Shown one piece after another: positions 43,009 to 52,421 of a DNA stretch of 64,000 nt. Both the position numbers and the translations under genes were made by a program. The stretch is taken from positions 62,001 to 126,000 of the forward strand of contig NZ_JBHSGI010000005.1 of assembly GCF_042654245.1 (NCBI RefSeq), given 5' to 3'. A model generated the notes under the pieces. The model saw nothing but the letters and a program-made list of their open reading frames with translations. It was not told the origin of the DNA and did no database searches. Every line of letters starts with the position of its first letter. Within the stretch, counting starts at the first letter, position 1. This DNA comes from Seohaeicola_A nanhaiensis. Lineage in GTDB: Bacteria; Pseudomonadota; Alphaproteobacteria; Rhodobacterales; Rhodobacteraceae.

Positions 43009-45099
43009 CTAACCCACTGAAATCAAACGAATTGCCTGGTCCTGCCGCATCAGCCACAGCAGAACACGCGCCGCCTTGCCCCGTTCGCCCTCCAGTTCCG
43101 GGTCATTGGTCAGCAGCGCCCGCGCATCGGATTGCGCCACCGCCATCAGCGCCGCCTGCCGTTCCAGATCCGCGATCTGGAACCGTGGCAACCCCGATTG
43201 CGCCGTGCCGATCATGTCCCCCGCACCGCGCATCGCCAGATCCGTCTCCGCTATAACAAACCCGTCTTCCGTATCGCGCAGCACTTCCAACCGGCGCCGT
43301 CCGCCCTCGGTCAGGGGCGCCTGATACATGAGAAGGCAGGTCGATTCAGCCTCGCCGCGCCCGACCCGGCCCCGCAGCTGGTGCAGCTGGGCCAAGCCGA
43401 AGGTCTCGGCCCGTTCGATCACCATGATCGTCGCATTGGGCACGTTCACACCCACCTCGATCACCGTGGTCGCCACCAGCACCTTGGTGTGCCCGGCGAC
43501 AAACGCCGCCATCGCTGCATCCTTGTCGGCCGGCGCCATCTGGCCATGCACCAGCCCGACGACGCCCTCGTCGAAGGCCGCTCGCAGCCGCTGGAACCGG
43601 TCCTCGGCCGCCGTCAGATCCACGACCTCGCTTTCCTCGACCAGCGGGCAGACCCAGTAGCACTGCCGCTCCGCGCCGATCGCGCGCCGCAGATGACCGA
43701 TCACCTCGTCCATCCGCTCGGTGCTGACCACCGCCGTCTTCACGGGTTTGCGTCCCGGAGGCTTCTCATCCAGCACCGACACGTCCATATCGCCATATTG
43801 CGCCAGCGCCAGGCTGCGCGGGATGGGCGTCGCCGTCATCACCAGCACATCGGCGGCCAGCCCCTTGGCGCCCAGTTCCATCCGCTGACGCACGCCAAAG
43901 CGGTGCTGTTCGTCCACGATCGCCAGCCGCAGGTCGGCAAAGGCGATATCCGCCTGGAACAGCGCATGGGTGCCAACGACAATCTGGATATCCCCCCGCG
44001 CCAGCGCCGCCAGCTTGGCCCGCCGCTCCGCGCCCTTGTCGCGGCCGGTCAGGATTTCCAGAACCACGCCGGCCTGTTCCGCCAGCGGCCGCAGCCCCTC
44101 CAGATGCTGGCGCGCCAGGATTTCGGTCGGCGCCATCATCGCCCCCTGCCCGCCCGCCTCGACCGCAACCAGCAGCGCCAGGAAGGCAACCAGGGTCTTG
44201 CCCGCCCCCACATCGCCCTGCAGCAACCGGTTCATCCGCTGGGGCGAGGCCATGTCGGCGGCAATCTCCTCGCTCGCCCGCGCCTGGGCGTTTGTCGGAC
44301 GATACGGCAGGGCCTTCAGCACCCGCGCCTGCAAGGCGCCGGTCGCCACGCTCGCCACACCCTTCCCCTTGCGCTCGCGCCGCCGGGCCAGCGCCAGCGT
44401 CAGCTGATGCGCAAAGAACTCGTCATAGGCCAGCCGTTCGCGCGCCGGGGCCGTCGGGCTCAGCTCGGCCGCCCCCTCGGGCGCATGGGCCGCCGCCATG
44501 GCCGCCAACCATCCGGGCCAGGCCTTGGCCGCAACCTGCCCGGGATCGATCCATTCGGCCAGGTCCGGCGCCCGCGTAAGCGCGCCCCGCGCCGCCTTGA
44601 ACATGGTCTTCTGCGTGACACCCTGCGTCAGCCGGTAGACCGGCTCGAACGAGGGGATATCGCCCGCCTCCTCGAGGGGCAGAATGTGATCCGGATGCAC
44701 CATCTGCGCCATCCCGTCGAAGATCTCGACCCGCCCCGACACCAGACGCCGGCTGCCCTGCGGCGCGATCCGGGTCAGATAGTCCGAGCGGGCATGAAAG
44801 AACACCAGCTGGAAATCCGCTACCGAATCCTCGACATGGATGCGATAGGCCCCGCCCTTGCCCCGCGGCGGACGATGCGCGCCGATGGTAACCTCGACGG
44901 TCACCACCCCCGGCAGATCGGCCCCGCGGATGGTATCCCGGCGCCGCCGGTCCACCACCGAATGAGGCAGCGAAAACAACAGGTCACGGGGCGTCTCTAT
45001 CCCGGAATCGATCAGCAGCTTTGCCGTCTTCGGCCCGACGCCCTCCAGGGTCTCCAGCCCCGCGAACAGCGGGAACAGCGCAACCGGCCGTCCGCTCAT
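43009..45099 (-). CDS. recG: ATP-dependent DNA helicase RecG
   Basis: A 696-aa RecG that remodels stalled replication forks and Holliday junctions. N-terminal wedge/OB domain (GVGPKTAKLLIDSGIETPRDLLFSLPH), helicase core with Walker A LLQGDVGAGKTLVAFL and DExH-like VDEQHRFGVRQR, motif III VMTATPIPRSLAL, and a C-terminal motif VI region HQLRGRVGRGEAESTCLL. The ATG overlaps the ligA stop by ATGA, so recG is translated downstream of ligA. Confidence 0.96.
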   Translation of the reverse strand: MSGRPVALFPLFAGLETLEGVGPKTAKLLIDSGIETPRDLLFSLPHSVVDRRRRDTIRGADLPGVVTVEVTIGAHRPPRGKGGAYRIHVEDSVADFQLVFFHARSDYLTRIAPQGSRRLVSGRVEIFDGMAQMVHPDHILPLEEAGDIPSFEPVYRLTQGVTQKTMFKAARGALTRAPDLAEWIDPGQVAAKAWPGWLAAMAAAHAPEGAAELSPTAPARERLAYDEFFAHQLTLALARRRERKGKGVASVATGALQARVLKALPYRPTNAQARASEEIAADMASPQRMNRLLQGDVGAGKTLVAFLALLVAVEAGGQGAMMAPTEILARQHLEGLRPLAEQAGVVLEILTGRDKGAERRAKLAALARGDIQIVVGTHALFQADIAFADLRLAIVDEQHRFGVRQRMELGAKGLAADVLVMTATPIPRSLALAQYGDMDVSVLDEKPPGRKPVKTAVVSTERMDEVIGHLRRAIGAERQCYWVCPLVEESEVVDLTAAEDRFQRLRAAFDEGVVGLVHGQMAPADKDAAMAAFVAGHTKVLVATTVIEVGVNVPNATIMVIERAETFGLAQLHQLRGRVGRGEAESTCLLMYQAPLTEGGRRRLEVLRDTEDGFVIAETDLAMRGAGDMIGTAQSGLPRFQIADLERQAALMAVAQSDARALLTNDPELEGERGKAARVLLWLMRQDQAIRLISVG

Positions 45100-47216
45100 A
45101 TCCCGGCGATGAGGGCGAGCCAGCCGTCCTCGTCCACGGTCTCGATGCCCAGCTCCGCCGCCTTCTTCGCCTTCGACCCGGCCCCCGGTCCTGCAACCAG
45201 CAGGTCGGTCTTGGCACTGACCGATCCCGCCACCTTCGCGCCCAAAGCCTCGGCCCGCGCCTTGGCTTCGGCGCGCGTCATCTTTTCCAGCGTACCGGTA
45301 AAGACCACCGTCTTACCGGAGACCGGGCTGCCCTCGGTCTTGGGCGCGGCCACCGGCTGCACCTCCAGATGGCCGACCAGCCGGTCGATAGATGCGCGCT
45401 CGCTCTCCTGCGCGAAGGTCGTCACCAGCGATGTGGCCAGCACCTTGCCCACACCGTCGATGTTGTTCATCTCCTCCCACGCGGGCCCCTCCAGCGGCGC
45501 CGCCTCGCGCACCGCCGCCTCGAAGGCCTCCCAGGTGCCGTAGTGGCGCGCCAGCAGGTTCGACACCTGCTCGCCCACGTGACGGATCCCCAGGGCAAAG
45601 ATCAGCCGGCCCAGCGGAATCTTCCGCCGCTCCTCGATCGCCGCAAACAGGTTGCTCGCCGACTTCTCGCCCCAGCCCTCGCGGTTCTTCAGTTGCTGAA
45701 TGCCCGAGCCATAGCGCTCTTTCAGTGTGAAGATGTCTGCCGGCTCTGCGATCCACCCGTCGGCGTAGAACTGCTCCACCTGCTTCGCGCCCAGCCCCTC
45801 GATGTCGAAGGCCGCGCGAGAGACGAAATGCTTCAGCTTTTCAACGGCCTGCGCCGGGCAGATCAGTCCGCCCGTGCACCGCCGCACCGCATCCCCGGTC
45901 TCGCGCACCGCCGCGCTGCCGCATTCCGGGCAAGTGGTCGGGAAAACATAGGGCATCGCTTCCGGAGGGCGCTTTTCCAGATCAACGTCCGCAACCTTCG
46001 GAATTACATCGCCCGCGCGATAGATCTGCACCCAGTCGCCCACACGGATGTCCTTGCCGCCGCGGATTTGCTCGCCGCTGGCCGAACGCCCGGCAATGTA
46101 ATCCTCGTTGTGCAGCGTGGCGTTGGACACCACCACGCCGCCCACCGTCACCGGATGCAGCCGCGCCACCGGAGACAGCGCGCCGGTCCGGCCGACCTGA
46201 ATGTCGATGGCCTCCAGACGCGTCCAGGCCAGCTCGGCCGGAAACTTGTGCGCAATCGCCCAGCGGGGCGTGGTCGACCGGAAACCCAGCCGCGCCTGCA
46301 GGGCAAGATCGTTAACCTTGTAGACCACACCGTCGATGTCATAGCCCAGCGTCGCGCGCTGCTCCTCGATCGCGGCGTAATGGGCCAGCATGTCCTCGGG
46401 ACCGTTGCAGATGGCGGTCAGAGGATTGGTCGAAAACCCCAGCGAGTTCAGCCGCTCGATCGCCTCGGCCTGGGTCTTTGCCAGGGGCTCCGACAGCTCG
46501 CCCCAGGAATAGGCGAAGAACCTCAGCGGCCGTCCCTTCGTGATCGCCGGATCGAGCTGGCGCAGCGATCCCGCCGCCGCGTTGCGCGGATTGGCAAAGG
46601 TCTTCTCTCCCGCCTCGGCCTGGCGCGCGTTCAGCGCCGCGAAATCGGCATGGCTCATGTAGACTTCGCCACGCACCTCCAGCACGGCGGGCGCACCGCT
46701 CAGCCGCTGCGGAATATCCCCGATTGTGCGCGCATTGGCGGTGACATTCTCGCCCACCGATCCATCGCCCCGTGTCGCCGCCTGCACCAGCCGACCATCC
46801 TCATAGCGCAGCGACAGCGACAACCCGTCGATCTTCGGCTCGGCGGTATAGCGCAGATCCGCCTCGGGCCCGAGGCCCAGATATTTGCGGATTCCGGCAT
46901 CGAAATCGGTGACATCCTCGGCGGCAAAGGCATTGCCCAGCGACAGCATCCGCTGGCTGTGAGTGACCTTGGCGAATCCTTCGGCCGGGCGCGCTCCGAT
47001 CTGCTCCGACGGGCTGTCACTGCGCACGAGATCGGGAAATCGTGCCTCAATGGCGGCATTGCGATGCTTCAGCGCATCATAGGCCGCGTCCGAAATGTCG
47101 GGAGAATCTTCCTGGTGATAGGCCGTATTGGCGGCGGCGATCAGGGCGGCCAATCGCTCCAGTTCCGCCGCGGCCTGCGGCCGGGTCAGATCCTCGACCT
47201 TGACGTCTTCGTTCAC
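45096..47216 (-). CDS. ligA: NAD-dependent DNA ligase LigA
   Basis: A 706-aa LigA. NAD-binding Ia region HQEDSPDISDAAYDAL, adenylated lysine K128 (AEPKIDG), OB fold, a four-cysteine zinc finger (CPECGSAAVRETGDAVRRCT...CPAQ), HhH repeats and a C-terminal BRCT domain (GKTVVFTGTLEKMTRAEAKA). The GTG start gives VNEDVKVEDL; a TTG ten codons earlier is the alternative. Typical length. It forms an operon with recG downstream. Confidence 0.96.
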   Translation of the reverse strand: MNEDVKVEDLTRPQAAAELERLAALIAAANTAYHQEDSPDISDAAYDALKHRNAAIEARFPDLVRSDSPSEQIGARPAEGFAKVTHSQRMLSLGNAFAAEDVTDFDAGIRKYLGLGPEADLRYTAEPKIDGLSLSLRYEDGRLVQAATRGDGSVGENVTANARTIGDIPQRLSGAPAVLEVRGEVYMSHADFAALNARQAEAGEKTFANPRNAAAGSLRQLDPAITKGRPLRFFAYSWGELSEPLAKTQAEAIERLNSLGFSTNPLTAICNGPEDMLAHYAAIEEQRATLGYDIDGVVYKVNDLALQARLGFRSTTPRWAIAHKFPAELAWTRLEAIDIQVGRTGALSPVARLHPVTVGGVVVSNATLHNEDYIAGRSASGEQIRGGKDIRVGDWVQIYRAGDVIPKVADVDLEKRPPEAMPYVFPTTCPECGSAAVRETGDAVRRCTGGLICPAQAVEKLKHFVSRAAFDIEGLGAKQVEQFYADGWIAEPADIFTLKERYGSGIQQLKNREGWGEKSASNLFAAIEERRKIPLGRLIFALGIRHVGEQVSNLLARHYGTWEAFEAAVREAAPLEGPAWEEMNNIDGVGKVLATSLVTTFAQESERASIDRLVGHLEVQPVAAPKTEGSPVSGKTVVFTGTLEKMTRAEAKARAEALGAKVAGSVSAKTDLLVAGPGAGSKAKKAAELGIETVDEDGWLALIAGI

Positions 47217-47318
47217 TTTCAGCGCCTCGCGAGCAATACGCCTCAAGTGATAGGGCGCGACCCGGCTCAGGTCCAGACGTCGAATCCCGCCCGCACGACC
47301 GCTGCCCCGGACGGCGCG

Positions 47319-48035
47319 TCAGGCCCCCATGGCCAGCTTCGGCGCGCCCATGCGGTCGGACTGCGGATCGCGCAGGACATAGCCGCGCCCCCAGACCGTT
47401 TCGATGTAGTTTTCCCCATCGGTGGCCTTGCTCAGCTTCTTGCGCAGCTTGCAGATAAAGACGTCGATGATCTTCAGTTCGGGTTCGTCCATGCCGCCGT
47501 AGAGATGGTTCAGAAACATCTCCTTCGTCAGCGTCGTGCCCTTGCGCAGGCTCAGAAGCTCCAGCATCTGGTATTCCTTGCCCGTCAGGTGAACTGCCTC
47601 GCCATTGACCTCCACCGTCTTGGCGTCCAGGTTGACCGAAATCTGCCCCGTCTGGATCACCGATTGCGAATGCCCCTTCAAGCGGCGGATGATCGCATGG
47701 ATGCGCGCCACCAGCTCCTCGCGGTGAAATGGCTTGGTCAGATAGTCGTCGGCCCCGAACCCGAAGCCCTTGAGCTTGTTCTCGGTGTCATCCGCGCCAG
47801 AAAGGATCAGGATCGGCGTCTCGATCCGCGACAGCCGCAATTGACGCAGGACTTCATGGCCGTTCATATCCGGCAGGTTGAGATCGAGCAGGATCAGGTC
47901 ATAGTCGTACAGCTTGGCCAGATCGATGCCTTCCTCGCCCAGATCCGTCGAATAGACGTTGAGATTCGCATGGGTCAGCATCAGCTCGATGCTTTTCGAG
48001 GTCGTCGGATCATCTTCAACCAGCAAAACGCGCAT
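47319..48035 (-). CDS. ctrA: Cell-cycle response regulator CtrA
   Basis: A 238-aa OmpR-class response regulator with the near-invariant CtrA sequence: MRVLLVEDDPTTSKSIELML, phospho-acceptor D51 (LILLDLNLPDMNG), and the DNA-binding domain HLTGKEYQMLELLSLRKGTTL...VWGRGYVLRDP. In Rhodobacterales CtrA controls motility and gene transfer agent genes and is usually not essential. The C terminus ends LAMGA, slightly different from the AA degradation tail of Caulobacter. A TTAA-N7-TTAC site lies 61-75 bp upstream, suggesting autoregulation. Confidence 0.96.
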   Translation of the reverse strand: MRVLLVEDDPTTSKSIELMLTHANLNVYSTDLGEEGIDLAKLYDYDLILLDLNLPDMNGHEVLRQLRLSRIETPILILSGADDTENKLKGFGFGADDYLTKPFHREELVARIHAIIRRLKGHSQSVIQTGQISVNLDAKTVEVNGEAVHLTGKEYQMLELLSLRKGTTLTKEMFLNHLYGGMDEPELKIIDVFICKLRKKLSKATDGENYIETVWGRGYVLRDPQSDRMGAPKLAMGA

Positions 48036-48095
48036 ATATCCCTCTCCGTTTTTGGTCCGTGCTCCGGCAGTCTCACCAACAATGACCAAAATTAG

Positions 48096-48110
48096 TTAAC
48101 TACACGTTAC
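48096..48110. promoter_or_regulatory. CtrA-box-like site upstream of ctrA
   Basis: TTAA-CTACACG-TTAC matches the CtrA consensus TTAA-N7-TTAA in seven of eight fixed bases, 61-75 bp before the ctrA start and between ctrA and sciP. CtrA autoregulates its own promoter in Caulobacter. Confidence 0.55.
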
Positions 48111-48137
48111 CGAAATCCTGCAGGAAACTGCAAAAAA

Positions 48138-48416
48138 TTACGTTTCCCGGTATTTCTTCAGCGCCGTGGTCTTCAGCGCGTCTTCGCCGTGCTTTGCAAC
48201 CGCGGCAACCCAGCTTCTGAATTCCTCTTCGCTCAGCCCATAGAGCTGCAGCGCCTCGGCCTGGCTGATCAGGCCATAGAGCACGCCCCGCACAACACGC
48301 GCCTTGCGCGACGCCACCCATCGGGTGGTATTGCCCGCCGGCAGATCGGCGCGCGTCATCTTCGTTCCGTCAGGCAGCGTGACCGCCCTGGGCCCATCGA
48401 CCTTTTTCAGAAACAT
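48138..48416 (-). CDS. sciP: DUF1153 protein, SciP-like CtrA inhibitor
   Basis: A 92-aa helix-turn-helix protein of family DUF1153 (FLKKVDGPRAVTLPDGTKMTRADLP, WVASRKARVVRGVLYGLISQAEALQLYGLSEEEF). In Caulobacter the DUF1153 protein SciP binds CtrA at promoters and blocks its activation function. Here it is the gene just upstream of ctrA in the same direction, 102 bp away, so regulator and modulator are neighbours. The ATG giving MFLKKVDG matches the family start. It is divergent from mnmA. Confidence 0.88.
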   Translation of the reverse strand: MFLKKVDGPRAVTLPDGTKMTRADLPAGNTTRWVASRKARVVRGVLYGLISQAEALQLYGLSEEEFRSWVAAVAKHGEDALKTTALKKYRET

Positions 48417-48483
48417 TGGCCCGTTCCTTCGTTTGCCGGGGCCAAAGTGTCGGATCCACGTTAAAGAGGCATGAAGCGACCAC

Positions 48484-48511
48484 TTGCGAGTATAACGGAT
48501 TTTCCTATATT
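48484..48511 (+). promoter_or_regulatory. Candidate sigma-70 promoter of mnmA
   Basis: TTGCGA and TATATT are separated by 16 bp, 34 bp upstream of the mnmA ATG, in the divergent mnmA/sciP region. The -10 matches five of six consensus bases and the -35 four of six. Confidence 0.5.
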
Positions 48512-48544
48512 CTGCCAATCCCTCCTCCCGAAAGGATCAGGCCC

Positions 48545-49687
48545 ATGGCGCTCGACGCCCACCCCTTGAATTCGCTTGGCTTTGCCAAGGCGCCGGCCGA
48601 CACCCGCGTGGTCGTCGCCATGTCGGGCGGTGTGGACAGTTCCGTCGTGGCCGCGATGCTGGCCGACGAAGGCTATGACGTGGTCGGCGTCACGCTCCAG
48701 CTCTACGATCACGGGGCGGCGCTGGCGAAAAAGGGCGCATGTTGCGCGGGGATCGACATTCACGATGCGCGCCGTGTCGCGGAAACGCGCGGCTTTCCGC
48801 ACTATGTGCTCGATTACGAAAACGTGTTCCGTGACGCGGTAATCGACGAATTCGCCGACAGTTACCTTGCCGGGGCAACGCCGGTGCCCTGCATCCGCTG
48901 CAACGAACGCGTGAAATTCAAGGATCTTCTGGAAACGGCGAAAGATCTCGACGCCGATTGCATGGCCACCGGCCATTACATCCAGCGCCGCACCGGCGCG
49001 CGCGGGGCGGAATTGCATTGCGCCGCCGACATGGCGCGCGACCAGTCCTATTTCCTGTTTTCAACCACGCCTGAACAGCTCGATTTCCTGCGCTTCCCGC
49101 TGGGCCATTTGCCCTCCAAGGCCGCCACGCGCGCGCTGGCCGCGCAATACGGCCTCGCGGTAGCCGACAAGCCCGACAGCCAGGATATCTGTTTCGTGCC
49201 GAATGGCGACTACGCCGCGGTGATCGAAAAGCTGCGCCCCGGGGCCGGCCGGCCAGGCGATATCGTCCATGCGGACGGGCGCATCCTTGGCCGGCACGAC
49301 GGTGTGATCCGCTATACGATCGGCCAGCGCCGGGGCCTTGGTGTCGGCGGCCTGGCCGAACCGCTTTACGTGGTCGCGCTCGATGTCGACAACGCCCGCG
49401 TCGTCGTTGGCCCCAAGGCGATGCTGGCCACCCGCACCGTCCCGCTGCGCGAAATCAACTGGCTGGGCGACGAACCCCTGACCGCGCGGGCGGAATGGCC
49501 CGTCTCGGTGCGCGTCCGCTCCACCCGCCCTCCGACCGAAGCCGTCCTGCGCCCGCTCAGCGACACCACCGCCGAGGTCGAACTGCTCAGCGCCGAGGAA
49601 GGTGTCTCGCCCGGTCAGGCCTGCGTCTTCTATGAAACCGGCGGCAGCCGGGTTCTGGGCGGCGGCTGGATCTGGCGCGGCGTCTGA
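48545..49687 (+). CDS. mnmA: tRNA-specific 2-thiouridylase MnmA
   Basis: A 380-aa enzyme that forms 2-thiouridine at the wobble position of Lys, Glu and Gln tRNAs. PP-loop SGGVDSS (27-33); catalytic cysteines in CIRCN (C119) and DICFVPNGDY (C216); ATGHYI motif. The ATG (MALDAHPLNSLGF) has AAAGGA upstream. Its sulfur would come from the desulfurase/relay system; the genes nearby in the suf operon are not linked. Convergent with lpxB, 7 bp apart. Confidence 0.95.
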   Translation: MALDAHPLNSLGFAKAPADTRVVVAMSGGVDSSVVAAMLADEGYDVVGVTLQLYDHGAALAKKGACCAGIDIHDARRVAETRGFPHYVLDYENVFRDAVIDEFADSYLAGATPVPCIRCNERVKFKDLLETAKDLDADCMATGHYIQRRTGARGAELHCAADMARDQSYFLFSTTPEQLDFLRFPLGHLPSKAATRALAAQYGLAVADKPDSQDICFVPNGDYAAVIEKLRPGAGRPGDIVHADGRILGRHDGVIRYTIGQRRGLGVGGLAEPLYVVALDVDNARVVVGPKAMLATRTVPLREINWLGDEPLTARAEWPVSVRVRSTRPPTEAVLRPLSDTTAEVELLSAEEGVSPGQACVFYETGGSRVLGGGWIWRGV

Positions 49688-49694
49688 GCAACCC

Positions 49695-50828
49695 TCACAT
49701 CCGCGCCAGCACCGCCTGCGCCGCACGCAGGCCCGGAGGCGCGCCTCCAAGGCCCAGGCGCTCCATCGTCAGCCGCATCGCCGCCTCCTGCGCGTCAGGG
49801 TCGTCCAGCACCCGCGCCAGCCCCTCGGCGATCAGTTCGGGGCGGCAGCGGCTGCCGATGAACTCCGGCACCGTCCGCGTTTCCGAGACAAGATTGACCA
49901 GCGTCACCGTATCTACCAGCAGCATCCGGCTGATGATCATCCGGCTGAGCCGGCTCATGTCATAGGCAATCACCATCGGCGTCTGCGCCGCGGCGAGTTC
50001 CAGCGAGACGGTCCCCGAGGCCGCCAGCGCCAGCGTCGCCGTGCGGAAGGCAGCACGCTTCCAGACAACCGCGCCCGGGTCGATCACCACCGGCTGACCG
50101 GGCCAGCCGGCCACGGCCGACCGCACGATCCCGGCCACCGGCCCCGCGGCTGGCACAACGACGCGCAGGCCCGGACGGTCGGCCAGGAACCGCTCCAGCG
50201 TCGCGCCGAAGACCGGCGCCAGCCGCTCCACCTCACCCCGGCGCGACCCGGGCAGGACCAGCAACACATCGCTGTCGCCAAGGCCGGTCTCCTCGCGAAA
50301 TCCCGCGATCTCCTCGGGCGTTGCCTGCGGCTCGGCCACCACCGGATGGCCGACAAAGTCGCAGTCCATACCGGCGGCCGTCATCAAGGGCGGCTCGAAG
50401 GGAAACAGCGCCAGCACATGGTCGATCACCTCGGCCATCTTCGCCGCCCGACCCGGCCGCCAGGCCCAGACCGTCGGCGCGACGTAATGGACGGTGCGGA
50501 TCGAACTGGCCGCCTTCACCAGCCCGGCGACCCGCAGGCAGAAATCCGGGCTGTCGATGGTGATCAGAACTTCGGGCTTCTCGGCCAGCACGGCCTCGGC
50601 CGTCTCCCGGATCCGCCGCTTGAGGTGGAAATACTTGGGCAGCACCTCGGCCAGCCCCATCACGCTCAGCTCGTCCATCGGAAAGCGGCTCTGCAGGCCC
50701 TGCGCCGCCATCTGCACCCCACCTATGCCGTCAAAGGCGACCCCGGGCGCAAGCTGCTTCAGCCCCGCCATCAGCGCGCCACCAAGGCGGTCGCCCGACG
50801 GCTCGCCCGCCACCAGAAAGACCTTCAC
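49695..50828 (-). CDS. lpxB: Lipid-A-disaccharide synthase LpxB
   Basis: A 377-aa GT-B-type glycosyltransferase that joins UDP-2,3-diacylglucosamine with lipid X. Blocks: KVFLVAGEPSGDRLGGALM, FPMDELSVMGLAEVLP, IDSPDFCLRVAGLVK, HYVAPTVWAWRPGRA, LVLPGSRRGEVERLAP. Last gene of the long envelope cluster, overlapping lpxI by 4 bp. Confidence 0.96.
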   Translation of the reverse strand: MKVFLVAGEPSGDRLGGALMAGLKQLAPGVAFDGIGGVQMAAQGLQSRFPMDELSVMGLAEVLPKYFHLKRRIRETAEAVLAEKPEVLITIDSPDFCLRVAGLVKAASSIRTVHYVAPTVWAWRPGRAAKMAEVIDHVLALFPFEPPLMTAAGMDCDFVGHPVVAEPQATPEEIAGFREETGLGDSDVLLVLPGSRRGEVERLAPVFGATLERFLADRPGLRVVVPAAGPVAGIVRSAVAGWPGQPVVIDPGAVVWKRAAFRTATLALAASGTVSLELAAAQTPMVIAYDMSRLSRMIISRMLLVDTVTLVNLVSETRTVPEFIGSRCRPELIAEGLARVLDDPDAQEAAMRLTMERLGLGGAPPGLRAAQAVLARM

Positions 50829-51628
50829 GGTCGCACCCAGAGGAACAGGCCCCGCGAGTCCGCCTCGGCAAGGATCGCCTCACGGTTCAGCGCCAGAACG
50901 CCGCCCGCCTCGATGACGATGCCGTCCAGGCCAGCCGCCGCCGCGCCGCGCACCGTGTCAACGCCAATGGCAGGAAGATCGAACCGCCGGTCCTGCCCCG
51001 CCTTGGGCGCCTTCATCAACAGGCCGCCCTTCGGCCCGTCATGCCCGGCCGCAAGACTCGCCAGCATCCAGTCGGTGCCCGGCAGCGCCTCGATCGCCAG
51101 CACCTGACCGCCCGAGACGACACAGCCCTGCCCGACGTCCAGCGGCGCCAGCGCGGCCAGCACCGCCGCCGCCCGCTGCGCATCGCCCTCATGGCGCGCG
51201 TCCGGCTGAGCGCGCGTCGGCACACCTTCGGGCATCAGCAGACCGGGCGCGATATCGCCCGCGCCAACTACCCGCAACCCCGCCTCCTCGAAGATCGCGA
51301 CCACGGCGCGCAAGGCCCCGTCGTCCCCCGCCCGCAAGGCCTCCGCAATGCGCGGCACCAGCGGCCCGGTCGCCGCGTCCACTTCGCTCATGTCAATCAC
51401 CGGACGGCGGATCGCCCCGGCCAGACAGACCTCGCGCGCGCCTTCGTCCAAAAGCCGCCCCAGCAGCGTGCCCAGATGTTCCAGCCGGAACCGCAGCGTC
51501 GGCCGCCCGCCAAGTCCCTCAGCCGGAAACCCCTCGAGCTCGGCCACGCGAAACGCGCGCCCCGAGTCCTCCATCGCCGCCGCCAGCAGGCCCGGCAAAC
51601 GCCCCTGCCCGGCGATCAGCGCAAGCAT
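50825..51628 (-). CDS. lpxI: UDP-2,3-diacylglucosamine pyrophosphatase LpxI
   Basis: A 267-aa LpxI (DUF1009), the alphaproteobacterial replacement of LpxH. Sequence blocks ALIAGQGRLPGLLAAA at the N terminus, AGAIRRPVIDMSEVD, and the catalytic-domain DVGQGCVVSGGQVLAIEALPGTDWML. It produces lipid X for LpxB, whose gene it overlaps. Sits 4 bp behind lpxA. Confidence 0.94.
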   Translation of the reverse strand: MLALIAGQGRLPGLLAAAMEDSGRAFRVAELEGFPAEGLGGRPTLRFRLEHLGTLLGRLLDEGAREVCLAGAIRRPVIDMSEVDAATGPLVPRIAEALRAGDDGALRAVVAIFEEAGLRVVGAGDIAPGLLMPEGVPTRAQPDARHEGDAQRAAAVLAALAPLDVGQGCVVSGGQVLAIEALPGTDWMLASLAAGHDGPKGGLLMKAPKAGQDRRFDLPAIGVDTVRGAAAAGLDGIVIEAGGVLALNREAILAEADSRGLFLWVRP

Positions 51629-51632
51629 GGCC

Positions 51633-52418
51633 TCAGCCTCCCGGCGTCAGGAACGACCGGTCGGTATTGCCCATGACAAAGGCCACGATGTCGCGCACAT
51701 ACTGGCTCTCGGTCTCTTCCCCAAGCCGCCGCGCCCGGTCCTGAAACGCGCCCTCGCCCTGCGCCAGCATCTGGAAGGCCGCCCGCAGCGCGGTGATATC
51801 CGACCGAGCCACGCCGCGCCGCTTCAGCCCGACCAGGTTCAGCCCGTCCAGCTGCCCGCGCGGCGCCTGCACCAGCCCGTAGGGGATCACGTCGTTCGTC
51901 ACCATGGTGACCGCGCCGATGATCGCGCCCTTGCCGATGCGCACCCATTGATGCACCCCCGAAAGGCCGCCGACGATCACATCGTCCTCCAGCACGCAAT
52001 GCCCGGCAATCGCCGCATTGTTCACCACGATCACCCGGTCGCCGATCTGCGCATCATGCGCGATATGGCTGCCCGCCATGAACAGCCCGTCATCGCCCAC
52101 CCGGGTGACACCGCCGCCACCCTCGGTCCCAACGTTCATCGTCACATGCTCGCGGATGCGGTTGCGCGCGCCGATCACCAGCCGCGTGTCCTCGCCCTTG
52201 AACTTCAGATCCTGCGGAATTTCACCGATCACCGCAAAGGGAAACACCACCGTGTCCGCACCGATCTCGGTCCGTCCGGTCACCACGACATGGCTCTTCA
52301 GCTCGACCCGGTCGCCCAGGCGCACCTGCGACCCGACCAGGCAGAACGGGCCGATGATGCAGCCCTCGCCCAGCTCGGCGCCCGGCTCGACCACGGCAGA
52401 GGGATGAATATCCGCCAT
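51633..52418 (-). CDS. lpxA: UDP-GlcNAc acyltransferase LpxA
   Basis: A 261-aa left-handed beta-helix acyltransferase with hexapeptide repeats (AELGEGCIIGPFCLVGSQVRLGD), the catalytic His in HVTMNVGTEGGGGVT-like region and NAAIAGHCVLEDDVIVGGLSGVHQWVRIGKGA. First step of lipid A synthesis. Located 3 bp behind fabZ. Confidence 0.96.
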   Translation of the reverse strand: MADIHPSAVVEPGAELGEGCIIGPFCLVGSQVRLGDRVELKSHVVVTGRTEIGADTVVFPFAVIGEIPQDLKFKGEDTRLVIGARNRIREHVTMNVGTEGGGGVTRVGDDGLFMAGSHIAHDAQIGDRVIVVNNAAIAGHCVLEDDVIVGGLSGVHQWVRIGKGAIIGAVTMVTNDVIPYGLVQAPRGQLDGLNLVGLKRRGVARSDITALRAAFQMLAQGEGAFQDRARRLGEETESQYVRDIVAFVMGNTDRSFLTPGG

Positions 52419-52421
52419 CGC

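Noticed and set aside
43132..45543. An 803-codon open frame opposite recG
   Set aside because: Same reason: antisense to well-conserved recG/ligA sequence, biased composition, no motif.
45021..48095. A 1024-codon open frame on the plus strand opposite ligA and ctrA
   Set aside because: It is a shadow frame caused by high GC. It is antisense to clear ligA and ctrA genes, has no domains, and its composition (rich in R, H, Q, P) is typical of antisense translation.
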